Shown here one piece after another: positions 1-11,116 of a stretch of DNA of 64,000 nucleotides. The translations under genes and the position numbers were made by a program. The notes under the pieces were generated by a model that was not told where the DNA came from, did no database searches, and saw nothing but the letters and a program-made list of their open reading frames with translations. The stretch comes from Streptosporangium canum (GTDB lineage: Bacteria > Actinomycetota > Actinomycetes > Streptosporangiales > Streptosporangiaceae): NCBI RefSeq assembly GCF_900113865.1, contig NZ_FOQY01000026.1, positions 1 to 64,000 on the forward strand. Direction: 5' to 3'. The stretch's first letter is position 1. Every line of letters starts with the position of its first letter.

Positions 1-49
1 GCCCGACGAGGATGTGGACGCCTACGCGTTCCGGATCCTCTGCCAGTAA
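1..49 (+). CDS. 3' end of an unidentified gene (partial)
   Basis: Frame 2 is open from the window edge to a TAA at 47-49 and reads as fifteen residues ending FRILCQ. Too little is present to name the protein. The codons are GC-rich in third position, like real coding sequence of this genome. The following 120 bases, up to the end of the mycosin gene on the other strand, are unusually AT-rich and hold no gene I can see, so the two genes converge here. Confidence 0.4.
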   Translation, partial: PDEDVDAYAFRILCQ

Positions 50-168
50 TGGGTTGAAATCCCCCATTGCAATCCTTCCACCTCAGCTACCGATAAAGCT
101 ACTAATAAGTTGTTCTATGGCTATCAAAGCAAATATCGAACCTGGCGTTCACTGATTTCACATGTCTT

Positions 169-1329
169 TCACGATCTGTTATCCAGGGTTCCCGGCTGCC
201 ACCTGCGGCGACGTCCCGCCGGAATCGTGACGCTACCCAGGGCGATCAGGATGACGGCAGCGAGCGACAGCAGGGCGATCCACGTCGCGACCGAGATACT
301 CCGGGTGTCCTCCGGCGGCGCCTGCCGGATCGCGTCGGCCGCCAGCGGGGTGGGCTCCGGCGGCGCGAGCGCCACCGCCTCCGACGACAGGATCGCCGAG
401 ACGGCCTGCAGCGGGTTGACCATCCCCTTGCCGGTGCCGGTCCCGGAGCCGCCGTCCGCGGTCAGCGTGATGCGCCGTACCACCTCCGCCTGGGTCAGCT
501 CCGGATAGCGGGAGCGGACCAGCGCGGCGACCCCGGACACGTACGCCGCGGCGAAGCTGGTGCCCTCCCGTTTCTCCATGTAGACCCGGAAGGGCCAGGG
601 GGTGGTGAGGTCCGTGCCGGGAGCCAGCACGGTGATGGGCGTGATCGGGTTCGAGGAGTCGGCTCTGCGCCCGTCGGGACCGGCGGAGCCGACGGACAGC
701 ACCCCGGGATAGGAAGCCGGATAGGCGGGCAGGGGAGAGCCGTCGTCCTTGTTCACGTTGCCGGCCGCGGCGACCACCACCACGTCCTTGGACAGCGCGT
801 AGGCGATGGCGTTGCTCAGGTCGGGCTGGTCGGCCGCCCGAGTCGATATGTTGATCACGTCGGCGCCGAGCTCCACGGCTTTGGCGACGGCCTGGACCAA
901 TATGCCGATCTCTCCTTCGGGCCCCACGGTGTATTTGACGGAGACCAGCTTCACCGCCGGCGCGATCCCGGAGAAGAGGACCCGGTCGCGCGGGACGGCG
1001 GCGATGATGCCCGCCACCGCGGTGCCGTGGCCGTAGCAGTCGAGCGGCCCGGTGCCGGTGACGTCCTCCGCGCGGGCCCCCCTCAACTGGGGATGCGTGG
1101 TGTCCAGGCCGCTGTCGATGACCGCGACGGTCACCCCGGCGCCCTTGGTCAGCCGCCACACCTCGGGCAGGTTGAGCCGCTTCTGGCCCCATGACTCCGC
1201 GATGCTCACCGTGCCGCGTTCGGGGGCGCACTTCTCGGGCGCCGCCGCGGCGGACGCGACCGCCGGAGCCGCAGGCACCGTGATCGCCGTCAGCAGCGAC
1301 ACCGCGGCGAGCATCCGACCGATCACCAT
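169..1329 (-). CDS. Mycosin-type S8 subtilisin serine protease (type VII secretion-associated family)
   Basis: Membrane-anchored extracytoplasmic serine protease of about 386 residues. The ATG at 1329 is preferred to a TTG four codons upstream because GGGGGAAC lies just before it. A Sec signal peptide covers roughly residues 1-30. The catalytic triad is visible: Asp72 in VAVIDSGLD, His101 in GHGTAVAG and Ser258 in GTSFAAAYVSG, with the oxyanion-region AAGN at 188-191. A single hydrophobic segment near residues 345-367 followed by a basic tail anchors it with the protease domain outside. This signal peptide - S8 - C-terminal TM layout is that of mycosins (MycP), which act at ESX/type VII secretion systems. 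No EccB/C/D/E or WXG100 gene is in view, so the ESX link rests on family resemblance only. It is a single-gene unit, divergent from the next gene. Confidence 0.85.
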   Translation of the reverse strand: MVIGRMLAAVSLLTAITVPAAPAVASAAAAPEKCAPERGTVSIAESWGQKRLNLPEVWRLTKGAGVTVAVIDSGLDTTHPQLRGARAEDVTGTGPLDCYGHGTAVAGIIAAVPRDRVLFSGIAPAVKLVSVKYTVGPEGEIGILVQAVAKAVELGADVINISTRAADQPDLSNAIAYALSKDVVVVAAAGNVNKDDGSPLPAYPASYPGVLSVGSAGPDGRRADSSNPITPITVLAPGTDLTTPWPFRVYMEKREGTSFAAAYVSGVAALVRSRYPELTQAEVVRRITLTADGGSGTGTGKGMVNPLQAVSAILSSEAVALAPPEPTPLAADAIRQAPPEDTRSISVATWIALLSLAAVILIALGSVTIPAGRRRRWQPGTLDNRS

Positions 1330-1535
1330 GTGTTCCCCCAATGTGGGTGAAAGACCGCCAGAACCCTACTCAACTTGATCAAGCGTTGTCACGACGGGAC
1401 GGGCCACGCGCGACCGCTCGGGTGAGCGGCGGCGCCCGGCGGTCCTAAGCTGGCTGTCGTGAACGAGCGAGGCGGGCGGGCCGGCAGGCGCGCCGGTGAT
1501 CGATCGTTCTCCGACGTGTGTGGCTGGGAGCGGGC

Positions 1536-2540
1536 ATGAGCGAATATCCGTGGGGTGAGGCGACCGCCACCGGCGTCGGGTCGCACCCGGGGGCGGACCA
1601 CGCGGAGGCGATCAGGGTCGTCTTCGGAGAGCTGCCCGCGCTGCCGTACCTGCCGGAGCTGCCCGCGCGCGGGGTGGGCGCCGACCTGATCGGGCGCACC
1701 GCGTCGCTGCTGGTGGAGCTGCCGGTGGAGGTGCAGCCGTCCGGCTGGCGGTTCGCCGACCGGCCGGGGCGCGACTTCAAGCGGGCCCGCGACCACCTCG
1801 TACGCGACCTCGACGCGCTGGAGGAGGCGGCCCAGGGATACGAGGGGCCCTTCAAGATCCAGGTGTGCGGCCCGTGGACGCTGGCCGGCGCGGTCGAGCT
1901 GCGCCACGGCGACAAGACGCTCGCCGATCCCGGGGCCGTGCGCGACCTGGTGGGCTCCTTCGCCGAAGGGCTCGCCGCGCATGTCGCCGACGTGCGCCGC
2001 AGGGTTCCGGGCGCCTCGCGGATCGTGGTCCAGCTCGACGAGCCCGGCCTGCCCGGCGTCCTCGCCGGCACGGTGCCGACCGCGTCGGGTTTCGGGCGGC
2101 TGGCCGTCGTCGAGGCACCGATCGCCGCCGAGCGGCTCGGGGCGGTGCTGCCCGAGGGCGCGTTCACGGTCGTGCACTGCTGCGCCCCCGGCGTGCCCTT
2201 CGGCGTGCTCCGCGCGGCGGGCGTCGGCGGCGTCTCGCTGGACGCCTCCCTGCTCAGGCGGCGCGACGAGGACGCGATCGGGGAGGCGATCGAGGCCGGG
2301 ACGGCCTTCTTCCTCGGCGTGGTGCCCGGCGTCGACTCCCGGCTGCCCGACGTCGACGTGGTCGCCAAGCCCGCCGTCGAGCTCTGGCGCCGTCTCGGCT
2401 TCCCCGTCGCGACTCTGGCCTCGCAGGTCGTGCTCACCCCCGCCTGCGGGCTGGCCGGGGCCTCGCCCGCCTACGCCAGGGCCGCTCTTGCCAAGGCGCG
2501 GGAGGCGGCCCGCGTGCTGAGAGACGACCCCGGCGAGTGA
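1536..2540 (+). CDS. MetE-like (cobalamin-independent methionine synthase C-terminal-type) protein
   Basis: About 334 residues, less than half of a true MetE (about 750), and matching only the catalytic UROD/MetE-like barrel. Potential zinc-site residues are visible: the H-C-C in VVHCCAPG and the Cys in TPACGLAG near the C-terminus, in the order expected for the MetE zinc ligands. The N-terminal MetE domain is absent, so it may transfer methyl groups from another donor or have another role; actinobacterial genomes commonly annotate such genes only as methionine synthase. ATG 1536 is chosen because the protein then starts MSEYPWG, with GC-rich codons downstream; the ORF extends six codons upstream. 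It is followed by a short palindrome and then ligA. Confidence 0.75.
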   Translation: MSEYPWGEATATGVGSHPGADHAEAIRVVFGELPALPYLPELPARGVGADLIGRTASLLVELPVEVQPSGWRFADRPGRDFKRARDHLVRDLDALEEAAQGYEGPFKIQVCGPWTLAGAVELRHGDKTLADPGAVRDLVGSFAEGLAAHVADVRRRVPGASRIVVQLDEPGLPGVLAGTVPTASGFGRLAVVEAPIAAERLGAVLPEGAFTVVHCCAPGVPFGVLRAAGVGGVSLDASLLRRRDEDAIGEAIEAGTAFFLGVVPGVDSRLPDVDVVAKPAVELWRRLGFPVATLASQVVLTPACGLAGASPAYARAALAKAREAARVLRDDPGE

Positions 2541-5089
<2,549 letters not shown>

Positions 5090-5203
5090 TCGCGGCAGCG
5101 CGGGCGTTTCAAATGACCGGTAACGGAACGTGCGCAACCGGTTTCGCGAAGTGGCCCAGAGGCCGTACTCTCCCATAGTGAACTAATGGGGGTTTTGTTA
5201 CTC

Positions 5204-7285
5204 ATGGCCGACCCAAACGACGCACGCGACAGCGGACCGCGCATGGGCTCACCCCTGTGGGCCTATCTCGCCGCCGTCATCACGATCGGCTTCACCGCCC
5301 TCGTCGTGGCCCAGTGGTGGATCAGCCCGCCGGAGCTGGCCGGCCTCGCCCGCAGCCCGCTGTTCTGGATGCTGACGTTCCTGGTCGTGCTGGGGGAGCT
5401 GCGGCCGGTGCTGCTGTCGTCGTCGATGACAGTGGGCGGCACCTACCCGTCGACGATGTTCACCTTCGCCGCGCTGCTCCACTACGGGCTGCCGGTCGCC
5501 GTGCTGATGCAGGCGGTCGGCATGGTCGTCAACTGCGCCGTCACCCGCAAGGCGTGGCACCGGGTCATGTTCAACATCGCCCAGGCGACGCTGGCCTGCA
5601 CCGCGGCCGGGCTGGTGCTCGCGCTGTTCGGGAGCCCGCCGGCCCCGGAGGTCTCCTGGGTGCCCAGGGGGCCCGACATGCTCGCGATCGGACTGGCCGG
5701 GCTCGCCTACTTCGTGGTCCGGGCGCTGCTGGTCTCCGGCGCGGTGGCGCTGCACGAGCGCCGGTCGATCAACCGGGTGATCAGGACCACGATCGGCCAC
5801 CAGAGCCTGGTCTACGCCGGGCTGCTCGGGCTGGCCCCGCTGGTCGTGGTGGTGATGAAGCACTCGCCGGCGCTGGTGCCGCTGTTCCTCGCCCCGATGG
5901 CCGCCGTCTACTTCACCGCCACCCTGTCGGTCCGCCGCGACCACCAGGCGATGCACGACGGGCTCACCGGGCTGCCCAACCGCAAGCTGCTCGTGCTCAG
6001 CACCGAGGAGGCGCTCGCCGAGGCGCGGCTGAGCGAGCGGGTCGGCCTGTTCCTGCTCGACCTCGACAGGTTCAAGGAGGTCAACGACACGCTGGGGCAC
6101 CCGGTGGGCGACCGGCTGCTGCAGATCGTGGCGCACCGGCTCACCCACAGCGTACGGCCGGGCGACGTGGTGGCCAGGCTCGGCGGCGACGAGTTCGCGG
6201 TGCTGCTCCCCTCGATCAGGGACGCCGCCGCGGCCCGGGAGGTGGCCGCACGGCTGCGGGTGGCCCTCACCGAGCCGGTCCGGCTGGAGGGGATGACCTT
6301 CGACCTGGACGCCTCGGTCGGCATCGCGCTCTACCCCGACCACGCGCCGGACTTCGAGCTGCTGCTGCAACGCGCCGACGTGGCGATGTACCTGGCCAAG
6401 GAGGGGCGGACCGGTGTCGAGATCTACGTCGCCGACAAGGACCGCAACAGCCCCGAACGGCTCAACCTCATCGGCGACCTGCGCAGGGCCATCGACCGCT
6501 CCGAGCTCCGGCTCCACTACCAGCCCAAGCTCGACCTGGCCAGCGGGCAGGTGCGGGGGGTGGAGGCGCTGCTGCGCTGGCGCCACCCGGAGCGGGGGAT
6601 GATCTCCCCGGGGGAGTTCGTGCCGATGGCCGAGCAGTCCTACCTCATGCGGCACCTCACCCAGTACGTCATCGACGCGGCACTGGAGCAGGCGGCTCAC
6701 TGGTGGCATACCGGAGTGCACGAGCAGATATCGGTAAACGTTTCCGCCCGTGATCTGCTCGACTCCGCGCTCCCCGACCGGCTGGAGGCGGGCCTCGCCC
6801 AGTACCGGCTGCCGCCCAAGGCGATCCAGCTCGAGGTCACCGAGCGCATCCTGATGACCGACCAGGCCTACACCGCCGACGCCGTCCGCGCCCTGGCCTC
6901 GCTCGGTGTGCCGCTCGCGCTGGACGACTTCGGCACCGGCTACTCCTCGCTGGTCCGCCTGCAGCGCCTGCCGGTCTCCGAGGTCAAGATCGACTCCTCG
7001 TTCGTCCGCAGGATCTGCGACTCCAAGGACGACGAGCGGATCGTCCGCTCCATCGTCGACCTGGTCCGCTCCCTGGGCCTGCGCTCGGTCGCCGAGGGCG
7101 TCGAGTCGGCGGAGGTGGCCACCTGCCTGGCCGCCATGGGCTGCGACCTCGCGCAGGGCTGGCTGTTCGCCGAGCCGATGTCGGCCGTCGACGCCACCGT
7201 CTGGCTCCGCAAACACCGTGACCCGGCCACACCCGGATTCTGTTTCCTCGGCTCCGCCGAGGTCCTGGACCCCCAGAGGGCCTAG
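5204..7285 (+). CDS. Membrane GGDEF-EAL protein (c-di-GMP turnover), RmdB-like position
   Basis: Composite diguanylate cyclase/phosphodiesterase of about 693 residues, located in the membrane. The N-terminal 230 residues are hydrophobic, with about seven to eight TM segments. GGDEF sits at 327-331 with an inhibitory RxxD site (RPGD) five residues before it. The EAL domain starts near 454 and keeps the catalytic set: EALLRW, NVS, the Glu pair in EVTE, DDFGTGYSS, KIDSSF, AEGVE and AQGW. Both halves therefore look competent, and the intact EAL set suggests that hydrolysis is possible. An ATG at 5186 would add six residues; 5204 is preferred because GGGGG lies 11 bases upstream. In Streptomyces the gene next to ligA is, as I recall, the phosphodiesterase RmdB; orthology here is inference from position and layout. 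Confidence 0.85.
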   Translation: MADPNDARDSGPRMGSPLWAYLAAVITIGFTALVVAQWWISPPELAGLARSPLFWMLTFLVVLGELRPVLLSSSMTVGGTYPSTMFTFAALLHYGLPVAVLMQAVGMVVNCAVTRKAWHRVMFNIAQATLACTAAGLVLALFGSPPAPEVSWVPRGPDMLAIGLAGLAYFVVRALLVSGAVALHERRSINRVIRTTIGHQSLVYAGLLGLAPLVVVVMKHSPALVPLFLAPMAAVYFTATLSVRRDHQAMHDGLTGLPNRKLLVLSTEEALAEARLSERVGLFLLDLDRFKEVNDTLGHPVGDRLLQIVAHRLTHSVRPGDVVARLGGDEFAVLLPSIRDAAAAREVAARLRVALTEPVRLEGMTFDLDASVGIALYPDHAPDFELLLQRADVAMYLAKEGRTGVEIYVADKDRNSPERLNLIGDLRRAIDRSELRLHYQPKLDLASGQVRGVEALLRWRHPERGMISPGEFVPMAEQSYLMRHLTQYVIDAALEQAAHWWHTGVHEQISVNVSARDLLDSALPDRLEAGLAQYRLPPKAIQLEVTERILMTDQAYTADAVRALASLGVPLALDDFGTGYSSLVRLQRLPVSEVKIDSSFVRRICDSKDDERIVRSIVDLVRSLGLRSVAEGVESAEVATCLAAMGCDLAQGWLFAEPMSAVDATVWLRKHRDPATPGFCFLGSAEVLDPQRA

Positions 7286-7331
7286 TCTCAGAGGGCCTGG
7301 TCTCCGGCTCCGGCGGGCCGCTCGGAGCCTT

Positions 7332-7351
7332 CCGTACGGCCGGCCGTACGG
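7332..7351. terminator. 20-base perfect palindrome after the GGDEF-EAL gene
   Basis: CCGTACGGCC joined directly to GGCCGTACGG, 46 bases after the stop. It has no U-tract. The gap 7286-7533 otherwise carries no gene; a TAAGAT at 7485-7490 could serve as the -10 of the gat operon, but I see no good -35 for it. Confidence 0.35.
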
Positions 7352-7533
7352 GCCGGACCCCACCGGCCGGCCGGGGTCCTCATCGCCGCCCCGCGTACGG
7401 CGGCGCGGCCGTCCGGCCCCTTCCAACAGATCTTCGCGTGGTTACCGCGACGTCAATGAGTCAGGCACGTTAGGTCACGAGCCCTAAGATGACAGTGTCC
7501 AATTGCCATTCCACGAAACGGGTTCAACGACTC

Positions 7534-7833
7534 ATGTCCGCCATAACCCGCGACGAGGTCGCTCACCTCGCCCGGCTGTCCCGGCTGGCGCTGGCCGACG
7601 AGGAACTCGACCACTTCGCCGCCCAGCTCGATGTGATCATCGGTGCGGTCGCCCGCGTCGCCGAGGTGGCGGCCGACGACATCCCGCCGTCCTCGCACGC
7701 GCTCCCGCTCACCAACGTCTACCGCCCCGACGAGGTACGGCCCAGCCTGACGCCCGACCAGGCGCTTTCGGGCGCCCCGGCAGTCGAGGACGGCCGCTTC
7801 CGTGTTCCGCGCATCCTCGGGGAGGAAGCATGA
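7534..7833 (+). CDS. gatC: Aspartyl/glutamyl-tRNA amidotransferase subunit C
   Basis: Small 99-residue subunit that wraps around the GatA-GatB interface of GatCAB, which converts misacylated Glu-tRNA(Gln) and Asp-tRNA(Asn) to the Gln and Asn forms. It begins MSAITRDEV, and the typical [12 protein letters not shown] helix and the [16 protein letters not shown] segment are present. The ATG at 7534 is chosen over an upstream ATG at 7489 because the family begins there; the ribosome site is weak. Its TGA overlaps the gatA ATG (ATGA at 7830-7833), so the two are translationally coupled. Confidence 0.95.
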   Translation: MSAITRDEVAHLARLSRLALADEELDHFAAQLDVIIGAVARVAEVAADDIPPSSHALPLTNVYRPDEVRPSLTPDQALSGAPAVEDGRFRVPRILGEEA

Positions 7834-9320
7834 GCCTCATCCACAAGTCCGCCGCCGAACTGGGCGCGCTGGTCGCCGGCGGAGAGGTCTCGGCCGTCGA
7901 GGTGGCCCAGGCCCACCTCGACCGGATCGCCGCCGTCGAGCCGCAGGTCAACGCCTTCCTGCACGTCGACGTCGAGACGACGCTGGGGCAGGCCCGCGCC
8001 GTCGACGCCCGCCGGGCCGCCGGGGAGGACCTCGGCCCGCTCGCCGGTGTGCCGATCGCGCACAAGGACGTCTTCACCACCGTCGACATGCCGACCACGG
8101 CCGGATCCAAGATCCTTGAGGGCTACCGCCCGCCGTACGACGCCACCGTGACCCGCCGCCTGCGCGAGGCCGGGCTGGTGATCCTCGGCAAGACCAACCT
8201 CGACGAGTTCGCGATGGGCTCCTCCACGGAGAACTCGGCCTACGGCCCCACTCGCAACCCGTGGGACCTGAACCGCATCCCGGGCGGCTCCTCCGGCGGC
8301 TCGTCCGCCGCGGTCGCGGCCTACGAGGCCCCGCTGTCCACCGGCACCGACACCGGCGGCTCGATCCGCCAGCCCGCCGCGGTCACCGGCATCGTCGGCA
8401 TGAAGCCGACCTACGGCGGCTCGTCCCGCTACGGCCTGATCGCCTTCGCGAGCTCCCTGGACACGCCGGGCCCCTTCGCCCGCAACGTCATGGACGCGGC
8501 GCTGCTGCACGAGGCGTTCTCCGGGCACGACGCCATGGACTCCACCTCCATCGACGCCCCGGTGCCCTCCGTCGTCGAGGCGGCGCGCAACGGCGACGTG
8601 GCCGGGCTGCGCATCGGCGTGGTCAAGGAGTTCGGCGGCGACGGCTACCAGGCGGGCGTGCTCGCCCGCTTCCACGAGACCGTCGAGCTGCTGGAGTCCC
8701 TCGGCGCCAAGGTCGTCGAGGTCTCCTGCCCGTCGTTCACCACGGCCCTGCCGGCCTACTACCTGATCGCCCCGTCGGAGGCCTCCTCCAACCTGGCCCG
8801 TTTCGACGCCATGCGCTACGGCCTGCGCGTCGGCGACGACGGCACGCGCAGCGCCGAGGAGGTCATGGCGCTGACCCGGGCCGCCGGCTTCGGCCCCGAG
8901 GTCAAGCGGCGCATCATCCTCGGCACCTACGCGCTGTCCAGCGGCTACTACGACGCCTACTACGGCCAGGCGCAGAAGGTCCGCACGCTGATCGCACGTG
9001 ACTTCGAGGCAGCCTTCCACCAGGTGGACGTGCTCGTCTCGCCGACCACGCCGACCACGGCGTTCCCGATCGGCGAGCGCGCCGACGACCCCATGGCGAT
9101 GTACCTCGCCGACCTGTGCACCATCCCGACCAACCTGGCGGGCAACGCGGCCATCTCGGTGCCGTGCGGCCTGGCCGACGAGGACGGCCTGCCGGTCGGC
9201 CTGCAGGTCATGGCTCCGGTGCTCGGCGACGACCGCTGCTACCGGGTCGCCGCCGCGGTGGAGAGGGCCCTCGAAGGCCGCTGGGGCGGCAGCCTGCTGT
9301 CCAAGGCCCCGGCGCTGTAG
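7830..9320 (+). CDS. gatA: Aspartyl/glutamyl-tRNA amidotransferase subunit A
   Basis: Glutaminase/amidase subunit of GatCAB, 496 residues, normal length. It releases ammonia from glutamine for tRNA-dependent amidation. The amidase-signature catalytic triad is exact: Lys79 (AHKD), cis-Ser154 (GGSSGGSSA) and nucleophile Ser178 (TGGSIRQPA), the same numbering as the characterised S. aureus enzyme. It starts with the ATGA overlap with gatC, with GGGGAGGAAG before it. Unusually, gatB does not follow directly: an ATPase/DUF4276 gene pair lies in the same orientation between them, 48 bases after the gatA stop. Confidence 0.96.
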   Translation: MSLIHKSAAELGALVAGGEVSAVEVAQAHLDRIAAVEPQVNAFLHVDVETTLGQARAVDARRAAGEDLGPLAGVPIAHKDVFTTVDMPTTAGSKILEGYRPPYDATVTRRLREAGLVILGKTNLDEFAMGSSTENSAYGPTRNPWDLNRIPGGSSGGSSAAVAAYEAPLSTGTDTGGSIRQPAAVTGIVGMKPTYGGSSRYGLIAFASSLDTPGPFARNVMDAALLHEAFSGHDAMDSTSIDAPVPSVVEAARNGDVAGLRIGVVKEFGGDGYQAGVLARFHETVELLESLGAKVVEVSCPSFTTALPAYYLIAPSEASSNLARFDAMRYGLRVGDDGTRSAEEVMALTRAAGFGPEVKRRIILGTYALSSGYYDAYYGQAQKVRTLIARDFEAAFHQVDVLVSPTTPTTAFPIGERADDPMAMYLADLCTIPTNLAGNAAISVPCGLADEDGLPVGLQVMAPVLGDDRCYRVAAAVERALEGRWGGSLLSKAPAL

Positions 9321-9368
9321 GGCGCCGCGGGGCTTTCGGGGCGACAGGGCGACAGGGGGAACGGCGGC

Positions 9369-10457
9369 ATGATCACTCGGATCGAGATCGACGGGTTCAA
9401 GTCATTCTTGAACTTCGACCTCGAGGTGCCGCCCTTCCTCGCGCTGGTCGGCCCCAACTCAAGCGGTAAGTCGAACCTGTTCGACGCCCTCGGATACGTC
9501 GCGGACGAGATCGTCGGCTCCGGCGGGCTGCTCGACGCGCGCCGCGGCCTGCCGGGGGAGCAGTTCCACCGGGTCGCGCGGGGCACCCCCGTGCCGGGGT
9601 TCGTCGTCTCGGTGGAGGCCCTGGTCTCCCCGGAGCCCGGCGCGCTGCTGCCGATCCGGTTCGACGTGGGCGCGGAGATGGTGCTCAGGATCCCCAGGTC
9701 CAGCGGGGCCGTCATCAGCCATGTGGCCCACCAGCTCCCGGAGGAGCTGCTGGAGTTCATGGTCGAGGATCCGGAGCCGGAGATCACGCCTCGCCGTACG
9801 GTCCAGTCGTGGCGCCGTTACGTCCCGTCGCCGGGGGCCATGCGCCGCCGGTCCTCCCCGGCCGACCGCGGGCCGCTCGCGGCCGACGGCGCGAACCTCG
9901 CCGCGGTGCTCGGGCGGATGGCGGGATCGGCGGCGCTGGCCGACCTCGTGGCCGACCTCGCCGGCGTGGTCCCCGACGTGGTCGAGCTGGTGCCCCGGGC
10001 CGACCGTGAGGAATGCTCCTTCGAGCTGGTCGTCGACGGTCAGGGCACGGTGCCGGCCGCGCTGCTGTCGGACGGGACCCTGCGGATCCTCGGTCTGCTC
10101 ACGGCCCTGCACGATCCGGACCACTCCGGAACCCTGCTGGTGGAGGAGATCGAGAGCGGCGTGCACCCGAGCCGGCTCGGCGAGCTGCTCCGCCGGATCC
10201 GGCAGCGGATCGCCGAGCCGGGGAGCGTGAAGCCGTCCCGGCAGGTGATCCTCACCAGCCACTCCCCGGTGGTGGTCGCCGAGATCTACCGGAGCGACCC
10301 CGACGCGCTGACCTTCCTGGACACCGCCGTCCGCGTCGATCCCGACAGGGACCGGGTCTCGCGGGTGACCGTGGCCAAACCGATCCAGCCGGACGGCGAG
10401 CCGGGCACCTACGTGTCGCCCCGGCAGGTCCGCAAATACCTGGGCGCGGCGGCATGA
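9369..10457 (+). CDS. AAA/ABC-SMC-type ATPase (OLD-like), first gene of a cassette between gatA and gatB
   Basis: 362-residue cytoplasmic ATPase of the AAA_21/OLD class. It opens MITRIEIDGFKSF, as RecF/SMC-like ATPases do. Walker A GPNSSGKS is at 28-35, the ABC signature-like LSDGT at 233-237, Walker B TLLVEEIE at 255-262 and the H-loop TSHSP at 296-300, so all ATP-hydrolysis elements are present. The middle part (about 40-230) is poorly conserved and probably holds the arm that senses a target. No nuclease domain is fused; the partner gene supplies a TOPRIM-like protein through an ATGA overlap (10454-10457). This pairing resembles the PARIS AriA-AriB and OLD nuclease systems of phage defence; the assignment is inference. 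The cassette is co-oriented with gatCAB and could be co-transcribed. Confidence 0.8.
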   Translation: MITRIEIDGFKSFLNFDLEVPPFLALVGPNSSGKSNLFDALGYVADEIVGSGGLLDARRGLPGEQFHRVARGTPVPGFVVSVEALVSPEPGALLPIRFDVGAEMVLRIPRSSGAVISHVAHQLPEELLEFMVEDPEPEITPRRTVQSWRRYVPSPGAMRRRSSPADRGPLAADGANLAAVLGRMAGSAALADLVADLAGVVPDVVELVPRADREECSFELVVDGQGTVPAALLSDGTLRILGLLTALHDPDHSGTLLVEEIESGVHPSRLGELLRRIRQRIAEPGSVKPSRQVILTSHSPVVVAEIYRSDPDALTFLDTAVRVDPDRDRVSRVTVAKPIQPDGEPGTYVSPRQVRKYLGAAA

Positions 10458-11032
10458 GCCGCCCCCTGGTTCCCGGGCTGGTCGCGGAGGGGGAGGCCGA
10501 CGAGGGCTTCCTCGGCATCGTCATCTCCCGGCAGCTGCGCGAGCTCACGTGGATGTCGCCGCACGCGGTCGACGTCGAGGCGACGGAGGTCGTCTCGTGC
10601 GATCGGGAGCACATGGTGACGGCGCTGGAGGAGCTCGCGGCGGACTGCCACCTGCTGTTCACCCACGACGACATACGGGAGCGCGGGAAGACGGGCGGTA
10701 AGACGGACGGCGTCCGCTACCACTCGCACTACCTGGTGCCGGTCATCGGCCTGGGGGAGACCGAGGCCTGGCTGCTCGCGGACCGCGGGGTGTGGGCCGG
10801 TCTGGAGGGCAGCGACCTCAGCCTGCTGCCCGCCCGGCCGCGCGACGTCGAGAGGATCACCGACCCCGCCGGAATCCTGGCCGTGACCGTTCCCCGCCGG
10901 GGGAAGCCGATCCGCGACTACTTCGAATACATAGGCCGGAACATCGATCTCGCGGTCCTCGCTCAGGTGCCCGCCTACGCGGACTGGGTCGCCGAGACGA
11001 GAAACGCACTGAAGGGACTTGGTTACCTGTGA
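10454..11032 (+). CDS. DUF4276 family protein (TOPRIM-like), partner of the ATPase
   Basis: 192 residues, cytoplasmic. The start is the ATGA overlap with the ATPase stop, so expression is tightly coupled. Motifs that fit a TOPRIM fold: an N-terminal acidic cluster E12-G-E14-A-D16-E17 after a hydrophobic strand, HDD at 71-73, and the family hallmark ETEAWLLAD at 102-110. In TOPRIM nucleases such as OLD and AriB these acidic positions bind the metal for nucleic-acid cleavage; activity here is not shown. In many genomes DUF4276 genes sit next to an AAA_21 ATPase, as here. It is followed by an 84-base gap and gatB. An alternative is a non-nuclease metal-binding accessory of the ATPase. Confidence 0.78.
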   Translation: MSRPLVPGLVAEGEADEGFLGIVISRQLRELTWMSPHAVDVEATEVVSCDREHMVTALEELAADCHLLFTHDDIRERGKTGGKTDGVRYHSHYLVPVIGLGETEAWLLADRGVWAGLEGSDLSLLPARPRDVERITDPAGILAVTVPRRGKPIRDYFEYIGRNIDLAVLAQVPAYADWVAETRNALKGLGYL

Positions 11033-11116
11033 GCCGGAGAGAGCCCGACGCAGTGAGCGGAGTGGCCGGCGAGGTACGAGCCGTCCGCACAGCGAATGAG
11101 GAGTGGTGAACGACCG

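Noticed and set aside
1342-1535. Cobalamin or SAM riboswitch before the MetE-like gene
   Set aside because: No conserved B12-box or SAM-box pattern and too little space; only a plain divergent promoter region is seen.
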